A DNA stretch of 64,000 nt, from assembly GCF_963583255.1 (NCBI RefSeq), contig NC_084806.1:29760935-29824934 (forward strand), read 5' to 3'. Shown in pieces: positions 57,668 to 64,000 of this stretch. Numbering within the stretch: position 1 is the first letter of the stretch; every line of letters starts with the position of its first letter. Under the pieces are notes generated by a model. It searched no databases. It was not told where the DNA came from and saw nothing but the letters and a program-made list of their open reading frames with translations. This stretch comes from Pyrus communis (Eukaryota > Streptophyta > Magnoliopsida > Rosales > Rosaceae). Made by a program: the position numbers and the translations under genes.

Positions 57668-59532
57668 TGAAGGAAAAATTTTGTCCTAGCTAAGAACATG
57701 TAAGAACATTTGAATACATAGGCATACTAATAACACTTTAAAGTAGGCATGCATTCAAAAACAATTCATAAAACCCATGACTTTCAAAACCTAGTATATG
57801 GTGAACCATAAGACTCTTTAACAATATTAAAGAGAATAAGAATTTAGAGATTCTTTACCCTTGAAGCTCATCCTTGATTACACAAGGGATTCACCCAAGT
57901 GGAGGGCCTTCAAGTCACCTCCTTGCTCCTTGGATCTTCCTTGTGATTTCCTCCCTTTTAGTGCTCCTTTTCTTCTTTGAGGATTTGAGGATTTGTTCTC
58001 CAAAAACACCAAAGGTTTGGTGTCTCTAAGTCTCCACACCAAAGATGTAGTGTGAAGATGAAATGGATGACTTAGGGAAGAAGAAGATTGCTAGATGTTC
58101 CTCCCCTAAGTGGCCGGCCTCTATGTAGAAAATGAGAGAATATGTTTCACCCAAATTCCATTAGAAAACCCTAGGTAGAAACAAAGCTATAAAGATGACT
58201 TTATACTTCATCTTTTAGGTTAGTGGCAAACTTGCAATTAAGCAAAAATTCCCACTACCCTTGATATGGGCGGCCTCCATTTGTTATTGGGCTTAATTGC
58301 CCATTTTGTTTTAGTTGTCATACAACTTAAACATAATGGGCCTTGTGGACCAAAACGTTTTTGTGCCCCGAAGCCCAAAACTAACTTAAACGCCCAATAC
58401 GAACGTTTCGTATAATTAATTAACTATTTAATTAATCTTGACCATTCTTCAATTAAACCATTTAATTGCTTATCCATTTCATATAATTTCTTCACTTATA
58501 TCCTTACTCGGTGTACGATCCATTAGGTTCCAATTAGCGAGGTAGTGGGCGATGTTACTCTTAACGATCGATTGTGAATTGAAACCACATTTCAATTCTC
58601 CCTTAAAATTAGTGTTTGCTAATCTTTAGGGCTTCCACAAACCATGGGTGACGCCTAGCAGCATGTCATGGTTACCCAAGCTAAGTAGAAGTGGTTGGAG
58701 AACCTATCCAGTTACAACTACAATGCAATACGGTCCTTCTCTAATACAATACTCTTAATCACATTGTTTAAGTGATAGTTTGTTTCATGTCTACTATCCA
58801 ATGTGATATTTCTCTATATGATTCAATTGAATAAGATTTGGAACAACCTTCCTTAGTCATATTCATATGCTTTGGCCAAAGACTCTCGAATCATATCTTA
58901 GAGTATTCTCCTTCCACCATGGAAGGTTAGAGATCCCTTGTTGTGCATTCATATGCCTACATGACTAGATAGCTTGACCCCAACAATGCCGTGGACACTC
59001 CAATGGAATGCCGTTGACATAATCAAAGATCAAGGACCTAACCATTAGACATCAATGATGCCTCAGGTCAAAGGACTACTTTGCATATTGCAACTATTAA
59101 GTTCTCACATGACATGTATGTTCGAACTCTCGTTTGATCGTTGTTCAGTGTACTCGATTACTCTTTCGAGCACCTATGTGTTTGCCTTAGTGTCCAACAC
59201 CAAATGACTTGAGACTAGTTCATACTCACGCTTGAGTCGACATAACACATACTAACCTTAGCGGATTGTCAATGCCCAATTGGCAATCCTATGGCTAGGA
59301 ACGTTTTAGGAATGAACATAAGAGAAAGGTCTCGTTAATTTAACTAACTTAAATCACTTGTCTCTTAGATCAAATACATTCCTTGGATTCCCTTATTGCT
59401 TAAACACAAGATACTATAAATAGTGATTAACAATAAGCTTTGCCCTCTATTAAACATATAAAAGTTTAACACAATAAGTATTCCAAAAAGCTATTACATC
59501 AAATGAGTGGCTTTGTGGGCATACTTCCAACA
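57668..59532 (-). repeat. Right (5') LTR of copia G
   Basis: 1,865 bp, identical by eye to the left LTR. On the minus strand its inner end (CCTTCA) is followed directly by the primer site AGTGGTATCAAGAGCC. Confidence 0.96.
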
Positions 59533-60240
59533 ACGCAGTGGTGAAGCTTATCGATTACGTAGCATGTCAGCAATGGATAAAGCTTCATATATGCACGTTA
59601 GCTTGTTTAACCTTTCACAAGAATGTGCAGTTGTATAAGTCTAGCGTGGCTTTACTGCTCAAAAGGCAAGTGTAGGCAGCCTTCCGAAAACTGTAGGCTA
59701 CCTTAGTGCACTCGGTAGCAGCTTTAGGGTTCCAGGGCAGCTGTCCATAAGGCATACTGTGTTATGTGCCCCCTCCATCTCTAGGGTCCGGTTCCCCACA
59801 GATTAAGCCAAGAAACCAAAATCCTTCAGTTAGCTAAGCCTTGAAAATGACCATTGTGGCTACTTCTAGGAATCCTGGTGCAAGCCATCGTGCATCTAGT
59901 TATACTAGGGCAGCCAAGCTCATCCATGTCTGGATATTTGGAGTGTAGCGTTTATCCTCCCGCTTTGGAAAGCAGACCCATGTGGGTGTTAGGGAATTGG
60001 TTTACCCTCTTGCACTGGAGAGCATGGTTGGTCCCTTGGGGGGTGCAATTCCTCAATGAGTCCCTAAGAAGGGCGCGGTCTTCTTTTGATGTGCAGGAGT
60101 TATCAGTTGTTGTAGACATGTAATCAAGCCAAGTTATAAATTACTTCTGAATTCCTCATCGAAAAACATGTGAAATGAACAAAAACTTAGCTATAAAGTA
60201 GAGACTGCATAATAACTGGATAATCCTCAGCTTGCGAAGT
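59533..60240. other. Gypsy F spacer after copia G
   Basis: This is the gypsy F sequence between the antisense gene and the integrase C-terminus, with degenerate 'gtaggc/aggcagc' words as at 50,080-50,290. No gene was seen. Begins with the second copy of ACGCA. Confidence 0.5.
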
Positions 60241-61263
60241 GGTGCCCGTTTAGCTACTTGAGTTCTTCAAGCTTTGATGTAGCGGGTGGTCACACATGGT
60301 ACTTCCTCAAATTGTAGGTGTTCCACTGCTTTTCGATCTCTTTGTCTTTCATGGTGTCGAGGGTGTAATTACCATTGCCGCCTACTCTGCTGATTTTGTA
60401 CGGACCTTCCTAGATGGGATTCATCTTTTTGGAGCCTTCTCTGCGGGCAGTGATGAAGGCTTTTCTTAGGACTAGATCTCCGGGTTAGAACTGCTGGGTC
60501 TTGGCCTTTTTGTTGTAGCTAAAGAGAAGTTGCTGCTGGTAGGCTACGATGCGAGTGATAGTCTGCTCGCGTTTCTCCTCTGCCAGATCTAAGCTTGTGG
60601 CTATCTCCTTATTGTTCTACTCAATGCTTGGTAGTAGAGTGCTGATACTTGGCACGATGACATTGGGAAGAATGATGGCTTCTGAACCAAATGCCAAAGA
60701 GAAATAAATCTCATCGGTTGCTCGTCTTTTGGGGGGGGGGGGGGTGAGATATGCCCATAGACATCCGAGGAGTTTGTTTGGCCATTTTCCCTTCTTGTCG
60801 GAGAGGGATTTCTTGAGGCAGTCGAAGATCGTCTTGTTGAAGCTTCGGCCTGCCCATTGCCTTAAGGATATCTTAGCATGAACATGCGTTGCTTGATGCA
60901 ATACTTTTGGAAGAACTTTGCCAAATCTTTGCCCATAAATTACCGGCCATTGTCGGTGACGATGGACTGAGGGATGCCAAATCGACAAATGATGTTCCTC
61001 CATATGAAGCACTCTATGTCCGTCTGAGTTGTGGTTGTCATAGGCTCTACTTCTACCCATTTGGTGAAGTAATCGGTTGCCACAATCATCATGCCTCTGC
61101 ACCTAATAATGGGCTGCATTGGCCCTACTAGGTTGATTACCCACTGCATGAATGGCCAGGGACTCGTCTGCGGGTGTAGTTTGCTGGCAGGCAGTGCTAG
61201 TATCGACTTGTAGAGTTGGCAGTGGTCGCACTTTTGCACTAACTCTTTAGCGTTTTGATGCAT
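60240..61263 (-). pseudogene. Gypsy F integrase
   Basis: 61,263-60,940 holds the zinc region (CDHCQLYKSILALPASKL) and catalytic core (WVINLVGPMQPI, VATDYFTKWVEVEPM, IPQSIVTDNGR with the second catalytic Asp). The core continues in a second frame to 60,617 (KKSLSDKKGKWPNKLLGCLW) and across stops to 60,240 (GPYKISRVGGNGNYTLDTMK, KEIEKQWNTYNLRKY). A run of 14 G (60,731-60,744), encoding Pro on the minus strand, lies in the core and is a likely source of frame change. Broken by frameshifts. Confidence 0.8.
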
Positions 61264-61789
61264 GGTAAGCCAGTAGTAGCCTGCGTGAAGAGCCTTCTAC
61301 ACTAAGGATCGGCCTCCGGAGTGATTTCCAAAAACGCCTTCGTGGATTGAGCTTAGAACCTTTAGGTTATCGGGAGGCGTTAGGCAGCGGAGATGTGGTC
61401 CAATGTAGGATCTTCATAAGAGAATGCCGTTCCACATGTAGTAGCGTGCTACCTTTATTGGGAGCTTTCTAAACTCCAATCTTTCCGTGGGGAGTGCCAT
61501 TGACCAGGTAGTCTATAATAGAACTTTGTCAGTTGGGAGTTATACTAACCTGTGACACCTCGGCTGCCGGCTCTGCCTTTATCCTTGGCTTGTCTAGATA
61601 CTCCACTAGAATGGAACGTTTAAGTTGGTGGTCAAGGGCGAGGCCTAAGCCGGCTAGCACGTCCTCATGGGCGTTCTCAACTCGTGAAACTTAAGTGAAA
61701 GTGTAAGTCTGAAATGCCTCAAGTTGCTTGCGTACCTTCTCTAGGTATTATGCCATCCTTGGATGTTTTACCGTGTGTTCCCCAGTAGT

Positions 61790-62209
61790 CTAACTGGTGA
61801 TTAGCTGGGAATTAAAATGAATTGCTAGCTTTTTCACCACCAAGTCTTTTTCCATTTGGAGGCCTGCTAGTAGGGCCTCGTACTCTACTTCATTGTTGGA
61901 GGCTTTGAAGCCTAGAGTGATTGTCTGCTTGAGCATTGAGCCATCTGGGGTGACAAGAACCACACCTGCTCCCGAGCCTTTGTAGTTGGATGCACCGTCG
62001 ACATGCAAATGCCAGAAGTCTCCGTTGAGGAGAGCAAGTGCGGCTAAGGTGTGCTCGGCTGCTTCTGGGGCGTCATTGGGCTGCTCTGTTGCATCGCCTA
62101 GGCTAGGGGTGAATTTTGCTATAAAGTCCACCAAGGCTTGGGCCTTTATCGCCGTGCAAGGTTGGAAAACTAAACCATATTGGCCAAGTTCCAACGCCCA
62201 TTTCATCAC
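61790..62209 (-). pseudogene. Gypsy F RNase H domain
   Basis: An open stretch of 139 residues reads WALELGQYGLVFQPCTAIKA, QALVDFIAKFTPS, HLHVDGASNYKGSGAGVVLV (the first RNase H Asp) and NNEVEYEALLAGLQM (the conserved Glu). Then stops appear near 61,790. It is the second RNase H-like domain of a Tat-lineage gypsy, between RT and integrase. The frame joins neither neighbour without breaks. Confidence 0.82.
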
Positions 62210-62499
62210 TCATTGAGAAGCGTCTAGACCATGTAAGATTGATCGTAGAGGATATTGAGTCATGATGATGACTATATGAGCTTGAAAGTATGGTCAAAGC
62301 TTCCGAGCCGCAACAACTAGTGCCAAAATTAATTTTTCAATCTTCGGATATCTAGTTTCCGCATCAAGAAGAGCTTTAGAAGTGTAGAATACCAGTAGTT
62401 AGGCCCTCAACTCTTCTCGTATAAGGGCAAAGCTCACTGCTACTTCAAAGACTGCCAAGTAGATTTATAAGTCTTCCACTGCTTTCGGCTTGGATAGTA

Positions 62500-63470
62500 A
62501 ATGAGGTGATGTGAGATACTTCTTCAGGTCTTGGAAAGCTCTTTTGCACTCTTCATCCCATTTGTCTTGTTATGCCCTCTTGATGGCCTTGAAAAAGGGC
62601 TTGCATCGATCGGTGGACCGCAAAAGAAAGCGGTTGAAGGCGACTGCTCGTTCAATCAAGCTTTCGATCTCCTTCAAGGTAGTTGGAGATTTCATCTCTA
62701 GGAGCACTTGGATTTGTTTGGGATGTGCCTTGATTCATCGTTGGGTTACTAGGTACCCTAAGAATCTACCTGAAGACACTCTAAATGTGCATTTGGTGGG
62801 ATTAAGCTTCATCTTGTACTTTCTAAGGATGTTGAAAGTTTCCGCCAGGTTACCGATGTGGTCTGACCGTTGCTTGCCTTCACCATGATGTCGTCGACGT
62901 AGACCTCCATGGTTACTCCAATTTGCTTCTTGAACATCATGTATACTAACCTTTGGTAAATAGCTCCCGTATTCTTGAGGCCAAAAGGCATGACCTTGTA
63001 GCAGTAAGTGCCTCGCTTAATCACGAACACGGTTTTCTATTTGTCGGGCTCGTACATGGCTATTTGGTTGTAGCCGAAGTAGGCGTCCAAGAAATTGAGC
63101 AGCTAGTTCCCAAGTTCCAGAATTGAATCTACTAATAATATTCAGGGAAGTGGATAATGATCATTTGGCCATGCTTTGTTGAGGTCCCCTCTATTTGCCA
63201 TGCTGAGAGTGCTACCTATTCTGTGAATTCGGCCTCCAATAGCTTGTCAAATTCTGCTTCGATGATTGTCACTCGTTCAGGTGCAAAATGCCTTCTTTTT
63301 TGGATCACCAGTTTGACAGGGGGGTCGACGTGTAGCTTGTGGCAAGCTATCTTGGGATCAATGCCAGGCATGTAAGAAGGTGACCATACAAAGACGTCAT
63401 GATTTTCTCTAAGGAAAGCTGTGAGTTCTTCTTTCTCAACTGGGCTTAGATGTGAACTGATTCTAGCCAT
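62500..63470 (-). pseudogene. Gypsy F reverse transcriptase
   Basis: 63,470-63,216 is the region before RT and the RT start (LSPVEKEELTAFLRENHDVF, HKLHVDPPVKLVIQKRRHFA, VTIIEAEFDKLLEAEFTE). 63,030-62,809 has the core (YCYKVMPFGLKNTGAIYQRL, MFKKQIGVTMEVYVDDIMVK), in which the YVDD catalytic motif is intact. The palm-thumb part runs to about 62,500 in another frame. Stops and frameshifts separate the pieces. The 'GATYQRLV / IGVTMEVYVDD' style is typical of Tat-lineage gypsy elements. Confidence 0.85.
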
Positions 63471-63599
63471 CTTTTCCAGCTGCTGGGGATCAAGAATGAT
63501 GTCCTCGGTGTCCTCTTCAGGTTTCCATCCTATCTCGTCTGCTTAGGTACCATCTTCTTGATCCACTTGCTATAATTGCTATTGGGTAGCTTCTTCGTC

Positions 63600-64000
63600 T
63601 TTTCAGACCTCAGTAGCCTCTACGGGCGTAAATGTCTTCTTCTTTGATTCCTTCAATACTTGCACAGTGCATCATCGAGATGCCACCTGGTCAAACTTGA
63701 TTTCTCCAACTCCTCCTCCCAGGATGCGAAATCAGAATTTTTGATACTTAACGGAAGTGACGGCATCCGGCTTGATCAACCAAGGTCTTCCAAGAATCCC
63801 ATTGTAGAGGAGATGGGTTGCTTATGATGGTAAATGTCTACGTTGAGACAATTGGCGGTGTTTTCACTTCAAGTGTGATGTGGCCGATGGCAGTCAAGGC
63901 GTGCCCATTGAATGCAGTGAGTACCTCCGCTCAGCGTATGATTGTGTTTTCCAGGCCCATTTTCTGAATTACTAAGAGTTGAAGTAGGTTGACTGCACTT
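63600..64000 (-). pseudogene. Gypsy F protease end and PR-RT linker, cut by window edge
   Basis: On the minus strand, weak protease-end similarity (ISSTMGFLEDLG near 63,805, where the family has a 'N-x-ILGRPWL' block) and the linker to RT are readable across stops. The rest of protease, gag and the 5' LTR lie beyond 64,000. Confidence 0.55.

Larger units (their letters stand above)
50308..59532 (-). mobile_element. Copia element G, young, nested in gypsy F
   Basis: This is a 9,225-bp minus-strand copia with two 1,865-bp LTRs (50,308-52,172 and 57,668-59,532) and the duplication ACGCA (50,303-50,307 and 59,533-59,537). On the minus strand the primer site AGTGGTATCAAGAGCC abuts the right LTR (57,667-57,652). 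The purine tract caagtgggagat abuts the left one (52,184-52,173). Reading both LTRs line by line at a constant offset of 7,360, I found no difference, so insertion is very recent. The polyprotein is largely open but defective (see CDS). Confidence 0.95.
46283..64000 (-). mobile_element. Gypsy element F, extends past the right edge; host of copia G
   Basis: Only the 3' side of a minus-strand Tat-like gypsy is visible: 3' LTR at the left (46,283-46,920), a purine tract (ggtgtggggggattta on the minus strand), an antisense gene (about 47,830-49,853), the copia G insertion (50,308-59,532), then integrase, RNase H and reverse transcriptase to the right edge. Its target duplication and 5' LTR are outside. 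It inserted into copia A after 46,282. Confidence 0.82.

Noticed and set aside
50308..59532. Long 1.9-kb repeat pair as a segmental duplication or satellite
   Set aside because: The ends are TG/CA, a primer site and a purine tract lie inside, and a 5-bp ACGCA duplication flanks the whole: it is an LTR pair.
1..64000. CRISPR arrays, bacterial operons or phage genes
   Set aside because: No regularly spaced direct repeats of that type were seen; genes are spliced and plant-like.

Overview
The window is nuclear DNA of a flowering plant. It has spliced host genes with canonical GT-AG introns, a plant-type LysM receptor kinase, PIF/Harbinger, Ty1/copia and Ty3/gypsy elements, and A/T- and GA-rich intergenic DNA. 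The protein and transposon flavours, including antisense plant-mobile-domain ORFs in gypsy elements, remind me most of a woody rosid such as apple or pear (Rosaceae). That is inference and was not tested.

Left part (1-20,100) is the gene-bearing part. A PIF/Harbinger DNA transposon (334-5,592, TAA target duplication) carries a broken transposase exon and a frameshifted Myb/SANT-like gene. A decayed DUF547 gene (+, about 8,366-10,188) converges on an intact single-exon LysM receptor-like pseudokinase of the LYK4/LYK5 type (-, 10,380-12,464). Then come an intact eight-exon PhoD-like metallophosphatase (-, 13,875-16,645) and, head to head with it across 222 bp, an intact seven-exon UPF0047/YjbQ gene (+, 16,868-18,837). 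These three are the only host genes I regard as functional.

Right part (20,110-64,000) is a stack of nested LTR retrotransposons. A decayed minus-strand copia (H, 20,110-21,822) lies beside the 5' end of a plus-strand copia (A). Copia A contains a fragment of an HD-Zip I homeobox gene. It is split by copia B (23,457-45,651; 366-bp LTRs; AAGTG duplication) and again by gypsy F (46,283 to beyond the right edge). Copia B is itself split by gypsy C (25,398-41,322; CCATC duplication). Gypsy C contains two solo LTRs: D at 28,105-29,273 (CCTTC duplication) and E at 33,522-34,800 (GGCAC/AGCAC). Gypsy F contains a very young copia G (50,308-59,532; ACGCA duplication) whose two 1,865-bp LTRs look identical by eye.

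Both gypsy elements have gag-pol on the minus strand and a second, oppositely transcribed gene between integrase and the 3' LTR. In gypsy C it is a plant mobile domain (PF10536-type) gene. In gypsy F it encodes a coiled-coil 'putative plant transposon protein'. All retrotransposon genes are broken. The closest to intact is the 1,088-residue copia G polyprotein, which has lost zinc-knuckle residues and most of gag and has a frameshift near its C-terminus. I saw no CRISPR array, rRNA or convincing tRNA gene.
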